Positions 35,704 through 43,429 are shown, counted from the stretch's first letter. The stretch: DNA of 64,000 bases from Georgenia faecalis (GCF_003710105.1 NZ_CP033325.1:3286001-3350000); one strand, 5' to 3'. Program-made: numbers and translations. Notes: generated from the letters alone by a model not told the origin.

Positions 35704-35837
35704 GCCGAGTTCGCTGTTTCACGCCCAGTTCGCTATTTCACGCCGAGTTCGCTAGTTCCTCCTATCGAACTCGGCACAAACCCTCGAACTCGGCGCACGA
35801 GCGAGCGCCGAGTTCGCTAGTTCGCGCCGAGTTCGCC
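35704..35837. repeat. 19-bp-period repeat cluster, copy 2
   Basis: Direct cores GCCGAGTTCGCT (one with GCCCAG) at 35704, 35723 and 35742, inverted cores CGAACTCGGC at 35766 and 35785, then direct cores at 35807 and 35826. All neighbouring cores within a block are 19 bp apart, as in copy 1, and the order direct-inverted-direct is the same. It lies between two convergent genes (35565 and 35859). Confidence 0.9.
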
Positions 35838-35858
35838 AGTTCCGCGCCCCGCCCTCCG

Positions 35859-36476
35859 CTACGGACGGCGGGCGATCCGCGGCGCGAACCGCCCCACCCG
35901 GTCGGTGTACCGGGCGTACGCCTCCCCGTGCACGCGCCGCAGGTACGGTTCCTCGACCGCCCGGACCTGCACCTCGACGGCGATGGCGAGGCACGCGAGC
36001 GCCGCAGCCGTCACGACGGTGGGCACCAGCAGGACCAGCCCGACCAGCGCCGCGATCATCGCGGTGAAGATCGGGTTGCGGACGACGGCGAACGCGCCCG
36101 TCGTGACGAGGTCCGTGCGCTCGGCCGGGTCCACCCCGATGCGCCACGAGCTGCCCATGCCGGCCTGCGCCGCGAGGACGCCGAGACTACCGAGCGCCAT
36201 GAGCCCGACGCCGGTCCACGGGAGTGCGGCCGGGAGCGCGACGGCCGCCGGGACCGCCTCCACCACGGCCAGGGCCGGGCCCGCCGCCCCGAGCACGAGG
36301 GCGGCGACGAACAGGATGCCGCCCCACCACGGCGCCGATCCCGGCGCGCCGGACAGCCCCCGGTAGCCCGCGGACCCGGTGGCGCGACGGTGCACCCACG
36401 CCCGGACGGCGAACGCGCCGAAGAGGCCGAGCCCGTACAGGACCAGCGCCGCGAGCGCGGCCCGCTCAGTCGTCAT
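35859..36476 (-). CDS. isoprenylcysteine carboxyl methyltransferase-like membrane protein
   Basis: Membrane protein of 205 aa with about five helices, of the ICMT/phospholipid-methyltransferase fold that uses SAM. The conserved C-terminal core is present: GSSWRIGVDPAERTDLVTTG, VRNPIFTAM, and EEPYLRRVHGEAYARYTDRV. Bacterial members rarely have prenylated protein substrates, so the acceptor is unknown. The start overlaps the end of the CDF transporter gene by 11 nt, making it the third gene of a metal-linked operon. Confidence 0.85.
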   Translation of the reverse strand: MTTERAALAALVLYGLGLFGAFAVRAWVHRRATGSAGYRGLSGAPGSAPWWGGILFVAALVLGAAGPALAVVEAVPAAVALPAALPWTGVGLMALGSLGVLAAQAGMGSSWRIGVDPAERTDLVTTGAFAVVRNPIFTAMIAALVGLVLLVPTVVTAAALACLAIAVEVQVRAVEEPYLRRVHGEAYARYTDRVGRFAPRIARRP

Positions 36477-37113
36477 CGTCGTCCTCGACGAGCTCGCCCT
36501 CCCAGGCCTCCCTGCCCTCGTGGACCGCGAAGGCGGCGATGACGAAGGCGGCGACCGGGTCGAGCCACGTCGCGCCGGTGAGGGCGTAGAGCCCGACGCC
36601 GGCCAGGGTCGAGACGCTGAGGAGCACGCAGATCCGCGTCTCGGCGGCGTCGGCGAGGATGAGGTTGTCGCCCAGCTGCCGTCCCACCGCGCGTTTCATC
36701 GACGCCAGGACCGGCATGACGACGATCGAGGCGACGAGCAGCCCGATGGCGAGCGGGGAGCTCTCGGGCGCCTCGCCGTCGAGGAGGCTGCGGACGCCCT
36801 CGACGGTGACGTAGGCCGCGAGGAGGAAGAAGGTGACGGCGACCGCCTTGAGGGTGAGCCGCTCCTTCCGCTCGTCGGTGTCGCCGTGCCGCAGCCGCGC
36901 CGCCAGCCGCAGGCCGACGAGGACGGCGGCGATCGACTCGATCCCCGAGTCGACGCCGAACCCGACCACGGACACGAGCCCGGCGAGCAGGCCCGCGGTG
37001 ATCGCGACGGCCCCCTCGACGACGTTGTACGCGACAGTGAACTGGGCCAGGCGCAGTCCCCGGCGGGTGAGGCGCTCCACCTCCATGGCCCCCAGCTCGC
37101 GGGTCCCGCTCAT
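36466..37113 (-). CDS. cation diffusion facilitator-like metal transporter
   Basis: Membrane protein of 215 aa with six helices, of the compact CDF branch without a long cytoplasmic domain. Candidate metal-site acids are in GFGVDSGIESIAAV (helix 2) and LADAAETRICVL (helix 5). The C-terminus ends in a run of five aspartates. The GGAGGAGGT Shine-Dalgarno is strong and the ATG overlaps the stop of the upstream CmtR-type regulator (ATGA), so export of Cd, Pb, Zn or a similar ion under that sensor is likely. Confidence 0.87.
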   Translation of the reverse strand: MSGTRELGAMEVERLTRRGLRLAQFTVAYNVVEGAVAITAGLLAGLVSVVGFGVDSGIESIAAVLVGLRLAARLRHGDTDERKERLTLKAVAVTFFLLAAYVTVEGVRSLLDGEAPESSPLAIGLLVASIVVMPVLASMKRAVGRQLGDNLILADAAETRICVLLSVSTLAGVGLYALTGATWLDPVAAFVIAAFAVHEGREAWEGELVEDDDDD

Positions 37114-37499
37114 GCCGGCACCTCCTCCCTCGTCGGGTCGGCGGTGCCGTACGTCGGGCAGAGCGTCACCGCGTCCCCGGTGAGCGCCAGCAGCCGCTCG
37201 GCGGCGGCCAGGAGCTCCAGAAGGGCCTCGGGGTGGGTCAGCCGGAACACGGACGCCCGCCCCTCGGGCCGCGACGTCACGAGGCCGCAGTCCCGCAGGC
37301 AGGCGAGGTGCCTCGACACGGTCGACTGGGCCAGGCCCAGGTGCTCGGTGAGGTCGACGACCCGGTGCTCGCCGAGGGCGAGGTGGCGCAGGATCGTCAG
37401 CCGTGAGGGGTCGCCGAAGCCGCGGAAGAGGCAGGCGGCGGCCGCGAGCGCCGTGGCGTCGTCGGCGACGCGGGTCTCCGGGGTGCTCGGCATCGTCAT
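37110..37499 (-). CDS. cmtR: CmtR-type ArsR/SmtB metal-sensing repressor
   Basis: Winged-helix repressor of 129 aa that leaves DNA when metal binds. The recognition helix LAQSTVSRHLACLRDCGLV holds Cys67 and Cys71 four residues apart, and Cys114 is in TLCPTYG. This three-cysteine pattern is that of the Cd(II)/Pb(II) sensor CmtR of Mycobacterium (Cys57, Cys61, Cys102). It is the first gene of an operon with the CDF transporter. An imperfect inverted repeat (CAACGATGATACC / GGTGCATCGATG, 37501-37532) directly upstream is a candidate operator. Confidence 0.88.
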   Translation of the reverse strand: MTMPSTPETRVADDATALAAAACLFRGFGDPSRLTILRHLALGEHRVVDLTEHLGLAQSTVSRHLACLRDCGLVTSRPEGRASVFRLTHPEALLELLAAAERLLALTGDAVTLCPTYGTADPTREEVPA

Positions 37500-37530
37500 T
37501 CAACGATGATACCGCTTTAGGTGCATCGAT

Positions 37531-37731
37531 GGGCAAGGCCTGGCCGACCTGGGGAGCCAGGTGTGGTCGCGGTCGCTGAGGCTCAACGGCATGGGCGACG
37601 TCGCCGGGCAGCTCCTCGACGCGTACGGCTACCGGGGCGAGGTCGCCAAGGTCCACCACGGGTACCGCCAGTTTCTACGCCCTCCCGGCATGAGCCTAAA
37701 AGTGATGGCAGCGGCCCCGGGCGATCGGTAG
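37531..37731 (+). pseudogene. headless coding remnant between cmtR and the SRPBCC gene
   Basis: Frame +1 from 37531 reads LADLGSQVWSRSLRLNGMG and continues to LLDAYGYRGEVAKVHHGYRQ. For about 45 codons the third base is G or C, as in the real genes here, then the bias collapses at 37670 and the frame stops at 37731. There is no start codon or ribosome-binding site before it. It looks like the middle or end of a degraded gene; I do not recognise the family. Confidence 0.45.
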
Positions 37732-37763
37732 CGTCGCGCCCAAGGACGATGCGAGGGGGCGCC

Positions 37764-38291
37764 GTGGCGGGAACATTCGATGTCGAGGTCTCGAGGGACT
37801 TCGCCGCGCCGGTCGAGCGCGTGTGGGCAGCATGGACCGAGCCGGCCGACCTGCGCCGGTGGTGGGGTCCGGCCGGGTTCACCTGCCCTCGGGCCGAGGC
37901 CGACGTCCGCGTGGGCGGGCGCATCGCGGTGACGATGCGCGCGCCCGAGGAGTGGGGCGGGTTCGAGCAGCACAGCACGTGGACCATCACCGACCTGGAC
38001 GCCCCGCGGCACCTGCGGTACGTCTTCACCTTCACCGACGCGGCCGGCACGGCGATCACCCCGGAGCAGGCCGGGATCCCCGCGGAGGGCGTCCCCGAGC
38101 GGGGGGAGCACGAGGTGCGCCTCGAGGACCTCGGCGAGGGCCGCACCCGGCTCCACATGCGCGAGGCCGGCTACGGCACGTCGGAGTCGCGCGACATGTC
38201 GCGCGCCGGGCTCGAGCAGTGCCTGGACAAGATGGCGGCGCTCGTCGGCAGGCCGGACGACGGGGCCCGCGACCCCGGCGGGCACGAGTGA
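37764..38291 (+). CDS. SRPBCC / AHSA1-domain protein
   Basis: Cytoplasmic protein of about 175 aa with the helix-grip fold of the Activator-of-Hsp90 (AHSA1) group: FDVEVSRDFAAPVERVWAAW, RRWWGPAGFTCP and the C-terminal MSRAGLEQCLDKMAALV. These proteins bind hydrophobic ligands or act as stress-related helpers; the ligand is unknown. GTG 37764 (after GAGGGGG) and ATG 37749 are both possible starts. It overlaps or abuts the downstream DNA-repair gene (GTGA at 38288). Confidence 0.85.
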   Translation: MAGTFDVEVSRDFAAPVERVWAAWTEPADLRRWWGPAGFTCPRAEADVRVGGRIAVTMRAPEEWGGFEQHSTWTITDLDAPRHLRYVFTFTDAAGTAITPEQAGIPAEGVPERGEHEVRLEDLGEGRTRLHMREAGYGTSESRDMSRAGLEQCLDKMAALVGRPDDGARDPGGHE

Positions 38292-38302
38292 GGGGCTCCG
38301 CG

Positions 38303-38983
38303 ATGGCCCATGGCACGACCGATGCCGCCCCCACCGCAGCAGCCGTGCACGCTTCGCTCATGGCAGCGGCCGACAAGACCCAGCGGCGCAAGATCCTCGC
38401 CCGGATGACCAACGAGACGACAACCGTCATCGGTGTACGCATGGGAACGGTGTTCGCGATCGCGAAGGCGCATACCGCCATGCCGCTGAGCGAGGTCGAC
38501 CGCCTCCTCGACAGCGACGCGTACGAGGAGCGCATGGTCGCTGTGAGCATCCTCGACTTCAAGGCCCGCCGGCCCCGGATCAGCGCCGAGGAGCGTCGGG
38601 CGCTGTACGAGCTGTGGATGCGGCGGCTCGACCGCATCGACACCTGGGACTACATCGACCGCTCGGCGCCGCGAGTCGTCGGCACGTACCTGGTCGACCG
38701 CCCGCGCGACGTGCTCTTCACGCTCGCCCGGTCGGAGAACCGCTGGCACCGTCGCGCGGCCGTCGTCGCCTCCTACGCCCTCGTCCGCTCCGGCGACCTC
38801 GACGACCCGCTCGCCCTGTGCGAGCTGCTCGCCGCCGATCCGGAGCGGTTCGTGCAGACCACGGTCGGCACCGCCCTGCGGGAGATCGGTCGCGTCGACG
38901 CCTCCCGGCTCGAGGCGTTCCTCGCGCGGCGCGGGGACGATCTCAGCGCCGAGGCCCGGCGCACCGCGCGCACCGCGCTCTGA
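38303..38983 (+). CDS. AlkD-like DNA alkylation repair protein (HEAT-repeat glycosylase family)
   Basis: HEAT-repeat protein of 226 aa resembling DNA glycosylase AlkD, which removes bulky 3- and 7-alkyl purines. Seen: YELWMRRLDRIDTWDYIDRS, the conserved Trp-Asp segment that contacts the lesion, then RSENRWHRRAAVVASYALVR. ATG 38303 has GAGGGG 8 nt upstream; GTG 38288, overlapping the previous stop, would add five residues. It is co-directional with the SRPBCC gene. Confidence 0.83.
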   Translation: MAHGTTDAAPTAAAVHASLMAAADKTQRRKILARMTNETTTVIGVRMGTVFAIAKAHTAMPLSEVDRLLDSDAYEERMVAVSILDFKARRPRISAEERRALYELWMRRLDRIDTWDYIDRSAPRVVGTYLVDRPRDVLFTLARSENRWHRRAAVVASYALVRSGDLDDPLALCELLAADPERFVQTTVGTALREIGRVDASRLEAFLARRGDDLSAEARRTARTAL

Positions 38984-39002
38984 CCGACCGTCCGTCGGCC
39001 GC

Positions 39003-39560
39003 TCACCGGGCCAGGAGCGCGGCAGCGACGCTGCGCGCCGTCGCCGTCGTGTGCCCCGGGGACCGGAGCCGCATGGCGAGGTCACCGGTGACGACGAGGA
39101 GGAGCTGGTCGGCGAGCTCGTCCGCGCGCCGCGCGTCCACCGCGGCGGCGAGCCCGGCGAGCCGGGCGCGCATGGTGTCGGTGTCCTGGCGCACCGCCCG
39201 CGCGATCTCGGCCGGTGCGTCGGCGTACTCGGCCGCGGCCCCGAGGAACGCGCACCACCGCGAGCCGATGGGTCGCGCGCGGAAGGTGTCGAGCGCGTCG
39301 AAGACCGCGAGCAGCCGCCCCTCGTGCGACTCCTGGGCCGCGATCGCGCGGTCCCACTCCTCGAGCCACACGCGGTGGCGACGCTCGAGCACCGCCGCGA
39401 CCAGCGCCTCCTTGCTGGGATAGCCGCGGTAGAGCGTGGCGGCGGACACCCCGGCGCGCGCGAGCACGGCGTCGACGGGGGTGGCGGCGATGCCCCTCGA
39501 GAAGAACAGCTCGTCGGCGGCGTCGAGGAGCCGAGCCTCGGTGCTCGCGCGGATCGGCAT
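39003..39560 (-). CDS. TetR-family transcriptional regulator
   Basis: Regulator of 185 aa with an N-terminal TetR helix-turn-helix (LLDAADELFFSRGIAATPVD then AGVSAATLYRGYPSKEALV) and a helical ligand domain. It is divergent from an MFS gene with 23 bp between starts, the classic arrangement for a repressor of its neighbour. TAGGGT is 6 nt before the ATG, so its mRNA is probably leaderless. Confidence 0.9.
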   Translation of the reverse strand: MPIRASTEARLLDAADELFFSRGIAATPVDAVLARAGVSAATLYRGYPSKEALVAAVLERRHRVWLEEWDRAIAAQESHEGRLLAVFDALDTFRARPIGSRWCAFLGAAAEYADAPAEIARAVRQDTDTMRARLAGLAAAVDARRADELADQLLLVVTGDLAMRLRSPGHTTATARSVAAALLAR

Positions 39561-39566
39561 GGCTGC

Positions 39567-39600
39567 ACCCTAGACTCCCCAATGTGAAACGTCCGTTTTC
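39567..39600. promoter_or_regulatory. overlapping divergent promoters and candidate TetR operator
   Basis: TAGGGT on the minus strand (39572-39567) and TAGACT on the plus strand (39571-39576) are -10-like boxes sharing two base pairs, each 6-7 nt from the start codon of its gene. GAAACGTCCGTTTTC (39586-39600) is a near palindrome starting inside the MFS start region. A repressor bound there would block both leaderless transcripts. The binder is inferred from position. Confidence 0.6.
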
Positions 39601-40765
39601 GTTCGGCTCGAGGTCACCCCTGCCCCTCCTCGCGGCCGGGACGGGCCTCATCGCCGCCACGTACGGCCTCGTCCGGCTCGCCTACGGCCTCGTCCTGCCG
39701 AACGTGCAGGACGAGCTCGGCCTGGGCGTCGCCGCGGCGGGCGTCGTCTCCGGCGGTGCGTCGGTGCTCTACTGCGCCGGGGCGGTCCTCGGCTTCCTCA
39801 CGGCCGCACGCCACGCCCGCGCCCTCGTCGTCGTCGCGGCGCTCAGTGCGGCTCTCGGCGCGACCGGCATGGCCCTCGCCCCCAGCCCCGCGGTCTTCGC
39901 CGTCGCGGCGATCGTCAGCTCGGCGGGTGCCGGCCTCGCCTCACCGGCGCTCGTGGCCGCACTGCAGGACCACCCGGCGACCCGGCGCCACCCGCGCGCC
40001 CAGTCCATCGTCAACGCGGGAACGGGGCCGGGGCTCGCCGTCGCCGGCGCACTGGCGCTCGCGCTCCTGCCGAGCTGGCGCGTGGTCTGGGTGGTCGCGG
40101 CGGTCGTCACCCTGGCCGCCGGCGCCGCCGTCCTGCTCACCATGGGACGGGGCTCCCCCGGGCCGACGACGCGGGCCCTGCCCCCGGCGTCGTGGTTCAC
40201 CGCCCACCGGAGAGTGCTCGCCGCCGCCCTGCTCATGGGTGCCGGCTCCGCCGCGGTGTGGAACTACGGGCGGGCGTTCCTCGTCGACTCCGGCGCGGGC
40301 GACGCCGTCTCGGTGACCGCGTGGATCGCGCTCGGTGCCGGGGGCACCGCCGTCGCCCCGACCGCACGGTGGGTGAGCGGGCTCGGAGCGCAGCGCGCCT
40401 GGGTCGTCACCACCGGCACCCTCGCCGCAGCCTCCGCGGCGCTCGCGCTCGTGCCCGACAGCACGCCCCTCGCGCTCGCCGCGTGCGCCGCCTTCGGGTG
40501 GGGCTACACCGCCGGGAGCGGGGCGCTCATCGCCTGGACCGTGCAGATCGACGCGCCACGGGCGCCCGCCGGGACCGCGCTGGCCTTCGTCACGCTGATC
40601 CTCGGGCAGGCGGCCGGAGCGAGCACCGTCGGCGCCCTCGTGCCCGAGGCCGGCTACCCGGCGGCGTTCCTCGGGGCGGCGGTGGCCGCCGCCGCGGCCA
40701 TCCTCCCCGCCCTCACCGGTCCTCGCTCAGGTCAGCCCGATCCGGCCCTCAGCCACTCCGCGTAG
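39584..40765 (+). CDS. MFS transporter (efflux type)
   Basis: Membrane transporter of 393 aa with twelve predicted helices, of the YbfB/CynX-like MFS group (FGLVRLAYGLVLPNVQDELGL-type N-terminus). GTG 39584 follows TAGACT by 7 nt and is the probable leaderless start. It is divergent from a TetR gene that presumably represses it. The last 34 nt overlap the end of the convergent NmrA-like gene. Substrate unknown. Confidence 0.88.
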   Translation: MKRPFSFGSRSPLPLLAAGTGLIAATYGLVRLAYGLVLPNVQDELGLGVAAAGVVSGGASVLYCAGAVLGFLTAARHARALVVVAALSAALGATGMALAPSPAVFAVAAIVSSAGAGLASPALVAALQDHPATRRHPRAQSIVNAGTGPGLAVAGALALALLPSWRVVWVVAAVVTLAAGAAVLLTMGRGSPGPTTRALPPASWFTAHRRVLAAALLMGAGSAAVWNYGRAFLVDSGAGDAVSVTAWIALGAGGTAVAPTARWVSGLGAQRAWVVTTGTLAAASAALALVPDSTPLALAACAAFGWGYTAGSGALIAWTVQIDAPRAPAGTALAFVTLILGQAAGASTVGALVPEAGYPAAFLGAAVAAAAAILPALTGPRSGQPDPALSHSA

Positions 40766-41469
40766 GTGGGGCCGACCACCTCGGCATCGTCGCCCGGCAC
40801 GAGCGCGCCGTCACGCAGTGCCCGTCCGAGGCGGCCGGGGACGGGCAGCGGCACGGTGACGGCCGGCCGGTCGGGGAGCCGCCGCGTCATCTCCCACAGG
40901 GTGAGCACCTCCGGCCCCGCCAGGTCGACGGCCGTGCCGGCCCGGCGCCCCGTCGCGACGTCCGCGATCACCCCCGCCACGGCGTCGAGCGCGACGGGCT
41001 TCATCCGCATCTGCGTGACGAGGGCGAGCGGACCGATCGAGAACCGGTCCAGGCTCTGACGGGCGAACTCGAACCACGCCGTCGAGCGCACGATGACGAG
41101 GTCCTCGCTCACCTCCCGGGCGAGGCGCTCCTGGGCGGCCTTCCCCGCGAAGTACCCGTACCCCTGAACCTCGGGCAGGTCGCAGTGGACGATCGAGAGC
41201 AGCACGTGCCGCGCGCCGGACGCGCGCGCCGCGGCCGCGACGGCGCGCGTCGACCGCGTGAAGAAGTCCGTCGCGACCGTCCTGCTCGTCGTCGCGTGCC
41301 CGGTCGCCTCCACGATGACGTCGGAGCCCCCGAGTCGCTCGACGGCGTCGTCCCGCAGGACGTCGAACCCCGTGGAGCGGGAGACCAGCGTGGCCGTCGC
41401 CCCGCGCTCCACGAGGGCCCGCTCGATCGCCCTGCCCGACGGTCCTCCACCCACGACGGCGACGCGCAC
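40732..41469 (-). CDS. NAD(P)-binding NmrA/SDR-like protein
   Basis: Rossmann-fold protein of 245 aa beginning with the dinucleotide motif VAVVGGGPSGRAIERAL. The tyrosine-lysine pair of extended SDRs occurs as GYGYFAGKAAQERL, as in NmrA/YbjT-type proteins annotated as NAD-dependent epimerases. It is a sensor or oxidoreductase of unknown substrate. GTG 41469 is preceded by GGGAGGGG. Its 3' end overlaps the MFS gene by 34 nt. Confidence 0.82.
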   Translation of the reverse strand: MRVAVVGGGPSGRAIERALVERGATATLVSRSTGFDVLRDDAVERLGGSDVIVEATGHATTSRTVATDFFTRSTRAVAAAARASGARHVLLSIVHCDLPEVQGYGYFAGKAAQERLAREVSEDLVIVRSTAWFEFARQSLDRFSIGPLALVTQMRMKPVALDAVAGVIADVATGRRAGTAVDLAGPEVLTLWEMTRRLPDRPAVTVPLPVPGRLGRALRDGALVPGDDAEVVGPTYAEWLRAGSG

Positions 41470-41593
41470 GGCGGTCCCCTCCCGATCGCTCCGAACGAGG
41501 TACTGCGCGGTGCAACACCGCGCCGCGGCCTTTCGTTCCGCGGTAGCGTCCGGAACGCCTCGGCGGGGGCGTCGTCCTCGTTAGCCTCGGTCG

Positions 41594-41968
41594 ATGACCG
41601 ACCTCACCCTCGACGCCCTCCTCGCCCTCGAGCACCGGGGGTGGGACGCCCTGTGCCGGTCGCAGGGGGGCGCCTTCTACGGCGAGCTCATGACGGCGGA
41701 GGCCCTCATGGTCCTCACCAACGGCATGGTGCTCGACCGCGACGCGATCGCGGCCTCCCTCGACGACGCCCCGCCGTGGGCGACGTACACGCTGACCGAC
41801 GCGCGGGCCGTCCCGGTCGGCACGGACGCCGCCGCCCTGGTCTACCGGGCGACCGCCACCCGCGAGGGGCAGGCCGAGCCGTTCGTCGCGCTCATGACGA
41901 GCGTCTACCGCCGCACGGGAGGACGGACGCGGCTCGCGCTCTACCAGCAGACGACCATCGCGCACTGA
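41594..41968 (+). CDS. NTF2-like (DUF4440-type) protein
   Basis: Cone-shaped NTF2-fold protein of 124 aa: LLALEHRGWDALCRSQGGAF, then TLTDARAVPVGTDAAALVYR and TSVYRRTGGRTRLALYQQT. Members are enzymes or ligand binders of varied function; none can be chosen here. TAGCCT lies 6 nt before the ATG, a leaderless arrangement. Confidence 0.8.
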   Translation: MTDLTLDALLALEHRGWDALCRSQGGAFYGELMTAEALMVLTNGMVLDRDAIAASLDDAPPWATYTLTDARAVPVGTDAAALVYRATATREGQAEPFVALMTSVYRRTGGRTRLALYQQTTIAH

Positions 41969-41992
41969 CCGCGGTCCCACTACGGTGACGCC

Positions 41993-42529
41993 GTGGCGAA
42001 CGACGTCCCGGGCGGTCCCGGATGGGTCATCCGGGGCGACGACCTGCGCCCGGCGATCACCGACCTCGAGGCGTTCCGCGCCGGGATGCGCGACGACCCC
42101 CTGGCGGGCGCGGTCGAGCTGCTGTGGTCGGGGCGACCGGCCGAGGCCGACGTGCTCCTCGCGCAGCAGGACCCGAGCGTGCGCGTCCGCGCCCTGCGCG
42201 CCGACTGCCGACGCGACCGGGGCGACGCGGCGGGAGCGGTCCACGACTACGACGCCCTCGTCCGTGAGTGCACCGGCACTGCGTGGGAGGCGGTCATGCG
42301 GCAGCACCGCGGCAAGGCGCTCCTCGCGACGGGCGCCGCGCAGGCGGCCCTCGTCGAATTTGAGCGCGCCCTCGCGCTGCGGACCGCCGCCGGGGCGGGC
42401 GATGACCTCCTCGCCTCCAGCCGCCAGGCCGTCGACGTCGCCCGCGAGACCGTGGCGCGCCAGACCGCCGCCCGCTCGGCCATCGACGCCGGACTCCCCG
42501 GCGGCGACCGCACGACAGCCGCTGGCTGA
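41993..42529 (+). CDS. TPR-like hypothetical protein
   Basis: Protein of 178 aa with helical repeat character: AVELLWSGRPAEADVLL, DAAGAVHDYDALVREC and KALLATGAAQAALVEFERAL resemble three TPR units. GTG 41993 is 6 nt after TACGGT, fitting a leaderless mRNA. Function unknown. Its last 236 nt overlap the annotated end of the opposite AraC-type gene. Confidence 0.75.
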   Translation: MANDVPGGPGWVIRGDDLRPAITDLEAFRAGMRDDPLAGAVELLWSGRPAEADVLLAQQDPSVRVRALRADCRRDRGDAAGAVHDYDALVRECTGTAWEAVMRQHRGKALLATGAAQAALVEFERALALRTAAGAGDDLLASSRQAVDVARETVARQTAARSAIDAGLPGGDRTTAAG

Positions 42530-43328
42530 CGGCCACGGCGAGCGCGCGGACGGCGCGCGCGTAGGAGCCGGGCGTCGTGCCTGCAACGCCCCGGAAGTCG
42601 CTGGTGAGGTGGGCCTGGTCGGCGTACCCCAGCTCGTCCGCCAGGGCCGCGAGGTCCGTGGTGCCGGAGGCGAGCGCACGGGCGACCTCCTGCAGCCGGA
42701 TGCGCCGGCTCACCCACTTCGGGCCCCGGCCCAGGGTCGAGCGGAGGGCGCGCTGGACGGTGCGCTCGCTCACCCCGAAGGTCTCGGCCACGGGCGCGCG
42801 AGGGCGGGGGCGGCGCGCAAGGTCGGCGACGACGGCGTTCGCGAGCACCTGCTCCGGTCCGAGCGGTCGCTCCGCGAGGCACGCCCGAATCACCGCATCG
42901 GCGGTCCGCGCGCGTGACGCCGGTGTCGACGCGGTGCGGATCTGCGCGAGCAGCGCGTGCAGGCGCTGGTCGAGCACCGCGCGGTCCGCCAGCTGCTGCG
43001 GGGTGAGGTCGCTGAGGACCGCGAGGCCCGCCGGGCGCAGCCGCAGCGCGAAGACGTTCCCCGCCCCACCGATCCGACGTCGCCACGCGCGGGCGTGCAG
43101 CCCGGTCGCCACGAACGGCGCCGGCACGTCGCCCTCTTCGACCGTCAGCGTGATGGCCGGGAGGTCGATGACCCGCTGGTCGATGCTCGCGTGGGTCCCC
43201 ATCCGCCAGTGGACGTGCCAGTACTGGTCGACGACCACCGCCGCAGCCGGATCCGGGTCGAGCCAGCCCGCGGCGTACTGCGCGAGGTTCTCCGGGTGCA
43301 GCACGCCGGACCGTTCGTCGGCGCGCAT
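42294..43328 (-). CDS. AraC-family transcriptional regulator with run-on C-terminus
   Basis: Regulator of 344 aa. Residues 1-170 form an N-terminal sensor domain; the two AraC helix-turn-helices are at about 175-265 (VSERTVQRALRSTLG and YADQAHLTSDFRGVAGTTP). The domain normally ends near RALAVAVSQRL, but no stop is met there and the frame continues for about 75 Arg/Gly-rich residues that are the reverse complement of the opposing TPR gene. I read this as a lost stop codon, not a functional domain. ATG 43328 starts the recognisable domain. Target unknown. Confidence 0.78.
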   Translation of the reverse strand: MRADERSGVLHPENLAQYAAGWLDPDPAAAVVVDQYWHVHWRMGTHASIDQRVIDLPAITLTVEEGDVPAPFVATGLHARAWRRRIGGAGNVFALRLRPAGLAVLSDLTPQQLADRAVLDQRLHALLAQIRTASTPASRARTADAVIRACLAERPLGPEQVLANAVVADLARRPRPRAPVAETFGVSERTVQRALRSTLGRGPKWVSRRIRLQEVARALASGTTDLAALADELGYADQAHLTSDFRGVAGTTPGSYARAVRALAVAVSQRLSCGRRRGVRRRWPSGRRSGAPRSRGRRRRPGGWRRGGHRPPRRRSAARGRAQIRRGPPARRPSRGAPCRGAAA

Positions 43329-43358
43329 GGGGCGGCCTCCCCGCACCCGCCCGACCGC

Positions 43359-43403
43359 CACGTCGCCCACGTCGCCCACGTCACCCACGTCGCCCACGTC
43401 GCC
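43359..43403 (+). repeat. five tandem 9-bp repeats upstream of the AraC-type gene
   Basis: CACGTCGCC is repeated five times in a row (one copy CACGTCACC) from 31 bp upstream of the AraC-type start. Direct repeats in this position may be regulator half-sites or a slipped-strand tract; in the AraC frame they would code Gly-Asp-Val repeats, an unlikely N-terminus. Confidence 0.8.
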
Positions 43404-43429
43404 ATTCTTACGACGTTGCGCCCCGTCCG

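Noticed and set aside
42294-42515. Arg-rich C-terminal tail of the AraC protein as a functional DNA-binding domain
   Set aside because: It is the antisense of the TPR gene and has no pattern beyond GC-driven composition.
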